From assembly GCA_035299025.1 (NCBI GenBank), contig DATGXK010000007.1:1054001-1118000 (forward strand): a stretch of 64,000 nt of DNA, read 5' to 3'. The DNA comes from Leadbetterella sp035299025. Lineage in GTDB: Bacteria; Bacteroidota; Bacteroidia; Cytophagales; Spirosomataceae. A model generated the notes under the pieces. That model had not been told where the DNA came from and ran no database searches. It saw nothing but the letters and a program-made list of their open reading frames with translations. Both the position numbers and the translations under genes were made by a program. Below are positions 1-7,369 of this stretch, piece after piece; position 1 is the stretch's first letter; the number at the start of each line of letters is the position of its first letter.

Positions 1-423
1 GTGATATGGGTGAGGGAGACGTTTTTTGATACTTCGAAGGTGGATAAGGCGGAGCTTTTTAGAAAGTCTGAGCGGTTTTTGTATAAGGCGGACGAGGTGT
101 TTATTGGTTGCCACAAATGGAAACCGTCGATTCATATGCCGAAGGAGGCTTGTAGGCTGTGGCTGAAGGTGAAAGATGTGCGAGTGGAGAGGCTGAATGC
201 TATTAGTGAGGCTGATGCGGAGAAGGAGGGGGTGCTGTGGGTTGGTAAAGGAAGTGGCATTGTGAGGTATATGAATTATGAAACCGGAGATTATGAAATG
301 GTTTTTCCAAGTGGTGGATTGAGGACGCTTTGGCAGTCGATAAATGGTGATGGGAGTTGGCTGGATAATCCTTGGGTGTGGGTGTATGAGTTTGAGAAGG
401 TGGAGAGGCCAGAGGGGTGGTAG
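1..423 (+). CDS. ASCH/PUA-like phage protein, 5' end cut by window
   Basis: This is the C-terminal 140 residues of a protein that begins left of the window; the first codon (GTG) is probably internal, because the family motif resembling 'GDxLWVRET' is cut at the edge. Visible family features are WVRETF at the start, PSIHMPKEACRLWLKV, VRVERLNAISEADA and, near the end, WQSINGDGSWLDNPWVWVYEF. These match my memory of the ASCH-like 'morphogenetic' proteins in many prophages. ASCH domains are RNA-binding PUA-like folds; the role of this phage version is not established. The TAG stop is the first triplet of a family A repeat. Confidence 0.7.
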   Translation: MIWVRETFFDTSKVDKAELFRKSERFLYKADEVFIGCHKWKPSIHMPKEACRLWLKVKDVRVERLNAISEADAEKEGVLWVGKGSGIVRYMNYETGDYEMVFPSGGLRTLWQSINGDGSWLDNPWVWVYEFEKVERPEGW

Positions 424-466
424 CCCAGCCCCCCAACCGGAACGCCGGACCGCCCCAAAGGGGGAA
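421..466 (+). repeat. Family A GC hairpin repeat at a stop codon
   Basis: This is a model copy of family A. It starts in the stop codon, carries the self-complementary CCGGAACGCCGG mini-hairpin, and ends with CCCC-AAA-GGGGG. It leads directly into the common leader at 461-501. Confidence 0.85.
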
Positions 467-501
467 TAATTTAGAATTTAAACTGTAACGATGTAACGAG
501 G
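461..501 (+). promoter_or_regulatory. Common leader, copy 1, with paired GTAAC sites
   Basis: AT-rich leader ending TTTAAACTGTAACGATG-TAACGAGG just before the ATG at 502. The last 25 bases are identical before the genes at 1206 and 2996. It holds two GTAAC boxes 8 bp apart (485 and 493). Shared leader, shared operator or shared ribosome-loading site are all possible. Confidence 0.55.
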
Positions 502-852
502 ATGGCGAGGATATATGAGTATGAGTTGAAGTGGTCTAAGGCCTGGAAGACGGGTAGAGATAGGCTGAATGTTTACCGGATGAAGAATGGTAAGTGTGTG
601 AAGAGTATTTATGCCAGGGAACTGGAGGTGCTGGTGAATGCGGGGATTATTGATGACCCGAAGGTGAAGGAATGGTTGGCGGATGAGAAGGAGTTTAAGG
701 AAAAGCGTGAGGCTCTTAAAGCTGCTAAGGGTGAGGATGTGGCGAAGCCTAAGGTTTTGAAGGATGATGGAGGGGGTTTTGCCCCTCGCTCGAAGGAGCT
801 TTATGATTATTTGGCAGGGCTGTATAAGATTAAAACCTGGGGGAGTGTATGA
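502..852 (+). CDS. Hypothetical phage protein, 116 aa
   Basis: No family recognised. It is a lysine-rich, mostly helical protein with a charged central stretch (about residues 50-85, many K and E) and a C-terminal tyrosine-containing helix. The start at 502 is chosen because it directly follows the conserved leader, as in two later genes. Its TGA overlaps the next gene's ATG (ATGA at 849-852), so the two are probably translationally coupled. Its place between an ASCH-like gene and a DNA methyltransferase suggests an early or DNA-metabolism segment, which is an inference. Confidence 0.65.
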   Translation: MARIYEYELKWSKAWKTGRDRLNVYRMKNGKCVKSIYARELEVLVNAGIIDDPKVKEWLADEKEFKEKREALKAAKGEDVAKPKVLKDDGGGFAPRSKELYDYLAGLYKIKTWGSV

Positions 853-1124
853 TTACTCTTGAGGAGTCTGGACTGGAGTATACTTATGTTGATTTTAGTG
901 AGCATACGACGCTAGAGAAGATCTACTACATGGCACGGCTGAAACCGGTGGATATGGTTGAGGGAGAGGATGGGGTTTGGAGGAAGAAGGAGGAACGTGT
1001 TAGGACAGAGCGTGATTATGGACATCAGGCCGATGCTTTTGAATATTTTTATTCTCATATGTATTCGAAGTTTATAAATACAAAAAAAGGTGGATTCTGG
1101 ACTGACTCACATCCATGCCCATGA
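849..1124 (+). CDS. Hypothetical phage protein, 91 aa
   Basis: No family recognised. It starts in an ATGA overlap with the upstream gene. The C-terminal part contains HQADAFEYFYSHMYSKF, loosely like the end of large terminase nuclease domains (compare DAFDYIIWSLF in the terminase of this prophage); this is too short to assign. The stop lies five bases before a family A repeat. The last residues (HPCP) may derive from sequence at the edge of that repeat. Confidence 0.55.
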   Translation: MITLEESGLEYTYVDFSEHTTLEKIYYMARLKPVDMVEGEDGVWRKKEERVRTERDYGHQADAFEYFYSHMYSKFINTKKGGFWTDSHPCP

Positions 1125-1128
1125 CCGA

Positions 1129-1170
1129 TAGCCCCCTAGCCGTAACGACAGACCGCCCCAAAGGGGGGAG
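1129..1170 (+). repeat. Family A GC hairpin repeat
   Basis: Contains CCGTAACGACAG (one change from the perfect mini-hairpin CCGTAACGACGG) followed by CCCC-AAA-GGGG. It sits between a stop codon and the second copy of the common leader. Confidence 0.8.
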
Positions 1171-1180
1171 TTAAATAGAA

Positions 1181-1205
1181 TTTAAACTGTAACGATGTAA
1201 CGAGG
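1181..1205 (+). promoter_or_regulatory. Common leader, copy 2, with paired GTAAC sites
   Basis: Identical to the last 25 bases of the leader at 461-501. GTAAC boxes begin at 1189 and 1197, 8 bp apart. It immediately precedes the methyltransferase ATG at 1206. Confidence 0.55.
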
Positions 1206-2885
1206 ATGGATGAGGTGAAATATTTGGTGGTGGATTTGTTTGCGGGAGCGGGCGGAACGACTACGGGGTTTGAAATGATAAAAGGGCCTGTGGTCGACAG
1301 GGCAGGACTTAAGGATAAGTTTGGTGTGGGAAGGCCATATAAGGTGATAGTGGCGGTGAATCATGATCCCGTGGCGATAGAGTGTCATTGGATGAACCAC
1401 CCGGAGGTGTATCATTTTAACGAGGATATAACGATGCTGGAGATGGATAAGCTGAAGGAGGTGGTGGATGGTTTTAGGGTGAAGTATCCTGAGGCGAAGT
1501 TGATCTTGTGGGCGAGTTTGGAGTGTACGAATTTTAGCAAGGCGAAGGGCGGTATGCCTCGGGATGCGGATAGTAGAACGCTGGCGGAGCATTTGGGAAG
1601 GTATGTGGACACGCTGATGCCAGACAAGGTGATGATAGAGAATGTGGTGGAGTTTATGAGCTGGGGGCCTCTGGACGAGAAGGGAAAGCCTGTGAGTAGG
1701 AAGAATGGCGTGGATTGGCTGAGGTGGAGAAAGGAGATTAATGGCCGAGGATATGTGGATGACTGGAGAGAGCTGAATAGTGCGGATTTTGGAGCTTATA
1801 CGAGTAGGACGAGGCTGTTTGGGATTTTTGCAAGAAGTAGCAGCGAGATCAAGTGGCCGTTGCCGACGCATGCTAAGAAGGTGAATGCAGGGGGGATGTT
1901 TGGCCAACTGAAGCCATGGAATGCGGTGAAGCATTGTTTGGATTTTGAGGACGAGGGGGTGAGTATTTTTGAACGTAGGACACCGCTGGTGGAGAAAACG
2001 CTGGAGAGGATTTATGCTGGCTTGGTGAAGTTTGTGGCGAAAGGTAAAGAACCTGAGTTTGAGTGGATACTGAAGTATAATAGTATGAGCTTAAGGGGCA
2101 ATCATGTGCCACCGGGTATTAATGAACCTTGCCCAACGATAGCAGCTCAAGGAAGGCTTGGGCTGGTGAAGGTATTGACTGAAATGGACGGAATGCCAGA
2201 AGGAGCGGCACCGGTGTATTTTATTCAAAAGCATTTTAGTGGCAGGCCTGATAATAAGGTGGTGGGCATAGATAAGCCTGGCCCAACCATAACAACAAGT
2301 GCAAATCAAAGCTTGGTGAAAGTTAGTTTTCTGCAGCATTATTATGGAAATGGGTTTTGTACGGATATGGATGTGCCGTGCCCTACACTAAGGACGAAGG
2401 ATAGTGTGACGTTTGTGACGAGCCAGTACAGCGGTGGCGGCCAGATAAGTGATATTGACAGCCCATGCCCGACGCTGGTAACAAACCCAAAACAGGGCGT
2501 GTGTACGGCTAAAACGGCGGGTGCTATTAGATACCTGATGAATCCGCAATACGACAACAAGGGGAGAGATGTGGAGAGTCCGTGCTTTACGCTGATAGCG
2601 AGAATGGATAAGATGCCGCCATATTTGATTACGGCCGAGTGTGGGCGGTTTGGTGTGGCTGTGTATGAGGATGACAGCGAGATGATGAAGAAGATAAAGG
2701 TATTGATGGCGACTTATAACCTGGTGGATATTAAGATGCGTATGCTGAAGGTGCCGGAGCTGCTGAAGATTCAGGGGTTTCCGGATGGCTATAGGTTGGC
2801 TGGGAATCAAACACACCAAAAGCGATTTATTGGCAACGCGGTAGAGCCAAATGTGGTGAAGTGCTGGGGCGAGGCTATGTTGTAG
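1206..2885 (+). CDS. C5-cytosine DNA methyltransferase
   Basis: Transfers a methyl group from S-adenosylmethionine to cytosine C5 in DNA. Motif I is DLFAGAGG (residues 10-17). The catalytic cysteine is C107 in SLECTNFS, where the usual PC is EC. Motif VI is ENV (145-147), the SRTRLFG segment follows near 200, and the C-terminal motif X is GNAVEP. At 559 residues it is longer than a minimal enzyme because the target-recognition part (about 300-480) holds five imperfect repeats, each with a [IMV][DEN]xPxxT[IL]-type motif and most preceded by a Y/F-x-G-rich turn. No restriction endonuclease is visible nearby, so self-protection of phage DNA is a likelier role than a full restriction system. It starts directly after the common leader. 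Confidence 0.9.
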   Translation: MDEVKYLVVDLFAGAGGTTTGFEMIKGPVVDRAGLKDKFGVGRPYKVIVAVNHDPVAIECHWMNHPEVYHFNEDITMLEMDKLKEVVDGFRVKYPEAKLILWASLECTNFSKAKGGMPRDADSRTLAEHLGRYVDTLMPDKVMIENVVEFMSWGPLDEKGKPVSRKNGVDWLRWRKEINGRGYVDDWRELNSADFGAYTSRTRLFGIFARSSSEIKWPLPTHAKKVNAGGMFGQLKPWNAVKHCLDFEDEGVSIFERRTPLVEKTLERIYAGLVKFVAKGKEPEFEWILKYNSMSLRGNHVPPGINEPCPTIAAQGRLGLVKVLTEMDGMPEGAAPVYFIQKHFSGRPDNKVVGIDKPGPTITTSANQSLVKVSFLQHYYGNGFCTDMDVPCPTLRTKDSVTFVTSQYSGGGQISDIDSPCPTLVTNPKQGVCTAKTAGAIRYLMNPQYDNKGRDVESPCFTLIARMDKMPPYLITAECGRFGVAVYEDDSEMMKKIKVLMATYNLVDIKMRMLKVPELLKIQGFPDGYRLAGNQTHQKRFIGNAVEPNVVKCWGEAML

Positions 2886-2888
2886 CTA

Positions 2889-2960
2889 AGCCCCAGCCCC
2901 CTGGCCCCCAATGGGGGGATGGCCCCCTAACCGTAACGACGGACCGCCACAGTGGGGGAA
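2889..2960 (+). repeat. Two adjacent family A repeats
   Basis: The first copy is a simple CCCCC-AAT-GGGGG form. The second carries the perfect mini-hairpin CCGTAACGACGG and a CC-ACAGT-GG variant of the end hairpin. They begin four bases after the methyltransferase stop and run into leader copy 3. Confidence 0.8.
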
Positions 2961-2970
2961 TAATTTAGAG

Positions 2971-2995
2971 TTTAAACTGTAACGATGTAACGAGG
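2971..2995 (+). promoter_or_regulatory. Common leader, copy 3, with paired GTAAC sites
   Basis: Third copy of the 25-base leader, here before the ATG at 2996. GTAAC boxes begin at 2979 and 2987. Confidence 0.55.
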
Positions 2996-3277
2996 ATGGA
3001 ATTGGCTGAAAATATGAAGTTAGAGTCTTTACGGTATATTCTTTTTTTGATTGACAGTAAAGTTAAGCAGCATGATGGGAAGATTTTTTGCTCATACGAA
3101 GAGGCCAAGGAATACGCTTGTGACTGCATCAATGAAAAATATTCAGACAAGGCTGTGATTGGGCTATTTGCAATGGATCCAAACTCACAAGAGATGCTTA
3201 TAAGTATGGTGGAAACGATTGGGTTTGTGGGAGACAAGAAGAATGTGAATCAATTGGAGCTTTTTAAAAAGCTTTAG
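2996..3277 (+). CDS. Hypothetical protein, 93 aa
   Basis: No family recognised. It is a helical, acidic protein with a cysteine pair in YACDCIN (about residues 40-46). The start is fixed by the conserved leader. Its base composition is AT-rich, like the opposite-strand cassette that follows and unlike the methyltransferase before it, so it may mark the start of an acquired segment. Confidence 0.6.
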   Translation: MELAENMKLESLRYILFLIDSKVKQHDGKIFCSYEEAKEYACDCINEKYSDKAVIGLFAMDPNSQEMLISMVETIGFVGDKKNVNQLELFKKL

Positions 3278-3470
3278 ATAAAACATTAAGTTTAGCTGCT
3301 TTGCGTTGTTGGGGATTACAAGGACAAATGGTTCAATAAAAGAAACAATCTCCACTATTTCAAAACCATTATTAACAGGTAATTGGGTATATCTAGATTC
3401 TTTATTTTACTTTGGTACTTTAAGTAGTCCTAAAACTGATTCTAAAATTGGCTAATGAATCTGGTCAATT
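3278..3470. other. AT-rich intergenic stretch, convergent gene ends
   Basis: The gap between the ends of convergent genes. It contains a stop-bounded plus-strand reading frame of about 44 codons ending at about 3455 that has no obvious start. It could be a remnant of a lost gene, but I cannot identify it. No clear hairpin terminator is visible. Confidence 0.4.
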
Positions 3471-3872
3471 TTAGGTACAAAACGAAATACTTCCGTCTGG
3501 ATTTTGAACAATTTTGGCTCCACCAGAACCTTCTATTCTCGCTCCGAGTCCTGCAATTATTTCAGATGTCGAAGTTTTGCTACTACTATTATCACCAAAA
3601 CTAAATTTTGTTCCTGAAGCAGAACGCATTGTTATGCTGTCGGCAGCATAAATTGAGGTTCCTCTAATTATTATGTCCCCATTTTGAGCTGCAAAATCGA
3701 CTATTCGATCGGCTGCAATCTTCGCATTTGTGATATTTAGTTGGCTAGCTATTCGGTCAACTAGTTGCTCTCGTGAGACTGCTGAAATTAGTGCTGACTT
3801 TAGAATGTCATAAACTGCACTTGAGGCAAGGTTTATTCCAAAGTTCAGTAAAATATTATCCATGGTTTTCAT
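3471..3872 (-). CDS. Hypothetical protein with glycine/serine-rich beta-type C-terminus
   Basis: 133 residues, no family recognised. The N-terminal half (1-60) is predicted helical (NILLNFGINLASSAVYDILK). The C-terminal half alternates small and hydrophobic residues with Gly, Ser and Asn (for example IIIRGTSIYAADS, GARIEGSGGAKI), as in beta-solenoid or beta-sandwich surfaces. It is one of only two prophage genes, besides the integrase, read on the minus strand. The membrane/coiled-coil gene 218 bp upstream may share its transcript. The location and AT-rich base use suggest lysogen-expressed cargo; function is unknown. Confidence 0.65.
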   Translation of the reverse strand: MKTMDNILLNFGINLASSAVYDILKSALISAVSREQLVDRIASQLNITNAKIAADRIVDFAAQNGDIIIRGTSIYAADSITMRSASGTKFSFGDNSSSKTSTSEIIAGLGARIEGSGGAKIVQNPDGSISFCT

Positions 3873-4090
3873 TATTATGTGTTAGAAACTAATATTTAGC
3901 AATAGTTGTACGAAGACATAATGATTGTACAGTGATTTGATTTATTTCGTACAATGATGGCTCGATTTATACTTTACGCATAAAAGTAATACAAAAATAG
4001 ATAAAGACACTGAAAGCCAGATATTTAAATTTTCATTGCAACAAAAAAATACGATTTGGTAACCAAGTGCGGTGTTCCTGGTCTTTTTTT

Positions 4091-4885
4091 TTAGCTATTT
4101 TGTTTTAAATTATTTTTTACAGTTAAGACATAGCGTAGATAATGTTGACCGAATTCTGTTATAGTGAACCTTCCTTTGAATATATTTAATAAACCTAATT
4201 CGGCCATTAAAACTAAATGTTTGGCATTTTTTGCTATTTCATCGTCGGTAAATTCTTTTTCCGAAATACGAAATAATAATAGTTGAACAAGATCATCCAG
4301 ACTGTCTTCTGATAGCCTAACAAGTACCTGGTGAATTTTCTGCCTTAGTAAAACTCCTGATTCAGGAAAAAGATTTGGTGGAGACTTCTTGTCATTATGA
4401 ATAAGATTTATTTCATTTTTTTGATTCTCAATAAACTTATCTCTCTCATTCAATTGATTGGTTAAAAGAGCAATTTTATCGTTTAGGTCTTTTAGTTCTC
4501 TGAAATTGGCCTTGGCATCTTCGAGATCATTATCCCATTTGGCTTGCTTCATTCTGAGGTCATAATCATGTTTAAGGATATTATATCTGATATCCTTTCG
4601 TGATTTGACAGAAAGTGTGTTGACTTTCTCAACTATCTGCATAATGTAGCCTGGTATAATTAAATAGGCCATAGTAGTAAGGAATGGGTATGCGAAGCCA
4701 TTCCAAAAGTTTAAGTAATTATCCTCAGCAGCTTGTATCCTGGCAGCTATAGGGTCTTTTGAAAGGGCGAGGAAGAGGATTATTCGCCAGTTGAAGAATA
4801 TCCAGGCAAGTATTAATGTGCCGAAAAATGGGCTTTTGAAGCGTTCTTTGATGGTTTCGGTTAAGGATTCGAGCATTTCTTTCAT
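4091..4885 (-). CDS. Membrane-anchored coiled-coil protein with C-terminal winged-helix-like domain
   Basis: 264 residues, no named family recognised. Two hydrophobic segments (about 20-42 and 64-86) predict membrane insertion. A highly charged coiled coil follows (about 105-170, rich in N, K, E, D and L). The C-terminus (about 180-264) contains LSEDSLDDLVQLLLF and GLLNIFKGRFTITEFGQHYL, a pattern typical of a small helical or winged-helix domain. TM plus coiled coil plus helical domain is a layout seen in phage-exclusion and membrane-sensor proteins, but that role is inference. It is oriented against all neighbours, which fits expression in the lysogen. Confidence 0.7.
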   Translation of the reverse strand: MKEMLESLTETIKERFKSPFFGTLILAWIFFNWRIILFLALSKDPIAARIQAAEDNYLNFWNGFAYPFLTTMAYLIIPGYIMQIVEKVNTLSVKSRKDIRYNILKHDYDLRMKQAKWDNDLEDAKANFRELKDLNDKIALLTNQLNERDKFIENQKNEINLIHNDKKSPPNLFPESGVLLRQKIHQVLVRLSEDSLDDLVQLLLFRISEKEFTDDEIAKNAKHLVLMAELGLLNIFKGRFTITEFGQHYLRYVLTVKNNLKQNS

Positions 4886-5063
4886 CGGAGGTTGGCTGGT
4901 TTTTGTGTGAAATTATATAATTTATTGAAGATATTCAAATATGGTTGGATGATTGAGAATTACTGTAACAAAGGTGTAGCGGATTTTGAAGTAAGAATGA
5001 CTTTGGTTGGTATGGTTTTTAGCATTTTTTGGTAGATTGCGGTGGGCTCTGAATATTTGTGCT

Positions 5064-5306
5064 ATGAAATGGAGACAAGTGTTGAGACGCAAGCCTGCTG
5101 ATAAGGCTGGTAAGAAGGGTGAGATAGAGCTGGTGACGATTACGCAGGAGGGCAGGGACGAGCCGTTTGTGACGGTGAATGTGGTGGATGTGGCGAGGGT
5201 GAAGGAACTGCTGAAGAAGGACGAGTGGTGGCCGAGCTTTGGGGAATATGGCAAGCAGATGGAAAGGGAGTGGGTAGTGAAAGGCCCTGAGCCGAGGAGT
5301 TGGTAG
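5064..5306 (+). CDS. Hypothetical phage protein, 80 aa
   Basis: The start is taken at the internal ATG at 5064 (MKWRQVLRRK). The upstream 19 codons are hydrophobic and AT-rich and look like leader sequence, though a start at 5007 is possible. The protein begins basic and then has a short beta/helix domain (IELVTITQEG, VVDVARVKELLKK, WWPSFGEYGKQMER). No family recognised. The stop TAG is followed at once by a family A repeat. Confidence 0.55.
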   Translation: MKWRQVLRRKPADKAGKKGEIELVTITQEGRDEPFVTVNVVDVARVKELLKKDEWWPSFGEYGKQMEREWVVKGPEPRSW

Positions 5307-5352
5307 TAGCCCCGGCCCCCCAACCGGAATGCCGTACCACCCCTATGGGGGA
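5307..5352 (+). repeat. Family A GC hairpin repeat at a stop codon
   Basis: The variant with CCGGAATGCCGTACCACCCC and the loop CCCC-TAT-GGGG. The mini-hairpin is partly decayed compared with CCGGAACGCCGG. Confidence 0.75.
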
Positions 5353-5388
5353 GTTTGAATGGTTGAACTGTAAATATTAACAGAAATT

Positions 5389-5826
5389 ATGAGTGATTTG
5401 GACGTTTGGGATAATGAGGAGCCATGGGAGGCTGATGATGTATGGAGTGATTTGACGCACGCCAGGTATAATCTGCTGTGCGACGAACTGGACGAGATGA
5501 TTGTGAAGGTGAATGAGGATACGATTACGCCTGAGGAGATGGACAGGTTTGTGGAGATGACGGCGGAGTTTGATAGTTTTCAGAATATGGATGATTTCTG
5601 GGCGAAGAAGCATGTGGAGAATGAGGTGGGAGATATAGAGGTGAGGAATCCTTATGATAAGCTGACGAATCCGAATTTGATTATGATGCTGATTGATTAT
5701 GGACCTACGTTGACGAGCTCGCTGAAGTGGCGACTGTATGAATGGACGCCGAACCCGAGGATAGTGGAGATGCTGAAGAAGCTGATGGAGTGGTATAGAG
5801 CCCCCCGGCCCCCAATGGGGGAGTAG
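5389..5826 (+). CDS. Acidic hypothetical phage protein, 145 aa
   Basis: Strongly acidic and helical, with many D, E and W residues in the first half (for example MSDLDVWDNEEPWEADDVW). No family recognised. The last residues (RAPRPPMGE) and the stop codon are encoded by a family A repeat, so the present C-terminus probably arose when the repeat entered the end of the gene. Highly acidic small phage proteins sometimes act as DNA mimics, but nothing here proves that. Confidence 0.65.
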   Translation: MSDLDVWDNEEPWEADDVWSDLTHARYNLLCDELDEMIVKVNEDTITPEEMDRFVEMTAEFDSFQNMDDFWAKKHVENEVGDIEVRNPYDKLTNPNLIMMLIDYGPTLTSSLKWRLYEWTPNPRIVEMLKKLMEWYRAPRPPMGE

Positions 5827-5895
5827 CCCCGGCCCTCCAGCCGGAATGCCGTACCACCCCAATGGGGGAGTAGCCCCTAGCTCCGGTGGGGGGAT
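5800..5895 (+). repeat. Three consecutive family A repeats
   Basis: Three copies in tandem with different loops (AAT, AAT, and a GGT form). The first overlaps the end of the 5389 gene and the second carries the CCGGAATGCCGTACCA arm. This is the densest family A cluster seen. Confidence 0.8.
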
Positions 5896-5942
5896 GAGTG
5901 GCGACACAGATTGGAAATAGTGGAATGGTACAATTTTTTATG

Positions 5943-5975
5943 CGGCTGGTGAGTTTTTCGCCAGCCGTTTTTTTT
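5943..5975 (+). terminator. Rho-independent terminator
   Basis: Seven-bp stem CGGCTGG/CCAGCCG with an 11-base loop, followed by eight T residues. Confidence 0.75.
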
Positions 5976-6106
5976 GGCGGCTTTTTCCTTTGTAATCCTT
6001 TGTAGTAGTAATTCAATTAAAATTGTAACTCTGTATCCGAAATTATACAGGGCAAAAAATTGTGTGTAAAGTTTTGTGTGTCAGGACTTTGTATTTGTAT
6101 TTTATT

Positions 6107-6274
6107 GTTACAGTTTTTTTTAGAAGTTTGTAACAGTTACAGTTTAGTAGTAACTAAAATAGAGAGAAAAGGGCTGAGATTGTCGGTTACAAGTTGGTTT
6201 TGGGTTGGTTACAATTTGGTTACAGTGTTACAGTTCTGATAGTCAAAGTGTTAGGATTGGTTACGATGTTACAG
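6107..6274 (+). promoter_or_regulatory. Reiterated GTTAC boxes, candidate operator or origin
   Basis: GTTACA/GTTACG boxes begin at 6107, 6136, 6186, 6208, 6219, 6227, 6260 and 6268. Two pairs (6219/6227 and 6260/6268) are spaced exactly 8 bp. The same 8-bp pair, in reverse orientation, lies in the leaders before 502, 1206 and 2996. There is also an inverted pair GTAACAGTTAC at 6130-6140. Confidence 0.5.
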
Positions 6275-6480
6275 CTGATTTGGCAGTTGGAAGCGGTGGA
6301 GTTTGGAAAAAAAATCGGTTGCCCCCTAGCTCCCAATGGGGGGATTGGATTGTTGATGTTGGGATAGTGCAATTTGGGCCCCCCTTCCCCCAATGGGGGA
6401 GAATGTTCTGTCATTTTACAATTTTTTTGTATTATGACATTTTTTTGTTTAAATTTGGCATCATTCAAAAACCGCGAAGT

Positions 6481-7005
6481 ATGCCTGTGACTTTAGATAT
6501 CCCTGTGCCGAGGGCTGTGAAGCTATATTATGAGCATGAGAGTAATTTTGGTGCGAATATGACTATTAACCAACGAAGTGCAGTGGGTGGGATTATTACT
6601 GCGGCGTTGAGTTTTTATCCGGTGGAGCCTGATTTGCTGCCTGTGGTTTGGCGGGACTCTAAGGATACCTTGGAGATTATGACTGTAACGGTGGAGATGA
6701 AGCTGGATGTGGAAATGATGCTGCCGCATCATTTTAGGGTTTTGGGTGAGCTGCTGGAGAAGATGTATGAGCGGGAGTTGCTGGCGTTTTGTTTAGGTTA
6801 TTTTGGGCGAATGCCAAATTATGAGGGTGCTATAACGGCATGGTCTGATAGGTATGGATTGAATGACGATGTGTGGGATAGGGATTTTTGGAGGAAGCAT
6901 ATTCATAGGAAGTATTCGAAGCAGATAAATGAGATTTTGGCAAGAGAGAATGCGGTGAGAAGCCAGAAGTTTAAGGAGAGTTTGGCGATGAGGGTGAAGG
7001 TGTAG
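6481..7005 (+). CDS. Hypothetical phage protein, 174 aa
   Basis: The start is set at ATG 6481 (MPVTLDIPVPRAVK). The frame is open 92 codons further upstream, but that part translates repeats and reiterated boxes. The middle contains hydrophobic helices (MMLPHHFRVLGELLEKMYER), and the C-terminus is basic and charged (WRKHIHRKYSKQINEIL), possibly nucleic-acid binding. No family recognised. It is the first gene after the large control region. Its TAG stop is 5 bases before a family A copy. Confidence 0.6.
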   Translation: MPVTLDIPVPRAVKLYYEHESNFGANMTINQRSAVGGIITAALSFYPVEPDLLPVVWRDSKDTLEIMTVTVEMKLDVEMMLPHHFRVLGELLEKMYERELLAFCLGYFGRMPNYEGAITAWSDRYGLNDDVWDRDFWRKHIHRKYSKQINEILARENAVRSQKFKESLAMRVKV

Positions 7006-7114
7006 GCAAGCCCCCCCAGACGGAATGCCGCACCACCCCATTGGGGGAGTATTGGATTTACGATTGATTTGATTTTCGATTTTTTCATATTTATAATGGT
7101 TAGGGTTTATGGAA

Positions 7115-7147
7115 AGGCCAGGGGTGATGCTCTTGGTCTTTTTTTTT
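7115..7147 (+). terminator. Terminator with TGATG loop
   Basis: Ten-bp stem (with G-T pairs) around the loop TGATG, then nine T residues. A second hairpin with the same loop lies at 47642-47676. Confidence 0.65.
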
Positions 7148-7202
7148 GCCCCCCAGCCGTAACGACGGACCGCCCCAAAGGGGGAGTTGATTGGAGTGGT
7201 GG

Positions 7203-7240
7203 GTCTTCGACAAGCTCAGGGTGACACAATGCGTCTGTAC
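7203..7240 (+). repeat. Family B hairpin joined to half of family C
   Basis: TCTTCGACAAGCTCAGGG core followed by ATGCGTCTGTAC, the right arm of family C. The left GACGC arm is missing here. Confidence 0.7.
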
Positions 7241-7246
7241 GATATT

Positions 7247-7369
7247 TTTTGCCCGCTCTTTTTTTTATTGAAAAAGTTTTGCCCACTCTTTCTTTTATTG
7301 AAAAAGTTTTGCCCGATTTTGAGGTTTTTTTGCCCGCTAATGTTTTGATAGTCAAAGTTTTGCCCTTTT
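7247..7369 (+). repeat. Five TTTTGCCC iterons
   Basis: The TTGCCC core recurs with its GCCC at 7251, 7281, 7311, 7332 and 7362, that is, intervals of 30, 30, 21 and 30 bp, close to whole helical turns. Units share ATTGAAAAAGTTTTGCCC. The same core, extended to TTTTGCCCTGT, appears singly before several gene modules. Such spacing is typical of iterons or of cooperative regulator sites. Confidence 0.65.

Larger units (their letters stand above)
5827..6480. other. 654-bp gene-free regulatory region
   Basis: Holds, in order, two family A repeats, a Rho-independent terminator (5943-5975), a TTTTGCCCTGT motif on the minus strand (6047-6057), eight GTTAC boxes (6107-6274), and two more family A copies (6322-6345, 6376-6402). 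A plus-strand frame is open from 6205 but is read through these repeats; I place the gene start at 6481. This is the best candidate in the window for a phage control region or replication origin. Confidence 0.6.

Noticed and set aside
3300..3455. Possible pseudogene fragment on the plus strand
   Set aside because: About 44 codons without start and without a recognisable family; noted only as an AT-rich gap.
6205..6480. Upstream extension of the 6481 gene
   Set aside because: It reads through GTTAC boxes and two family A hairpins, and the residues look random; ATG 6481 gives a compact protein.
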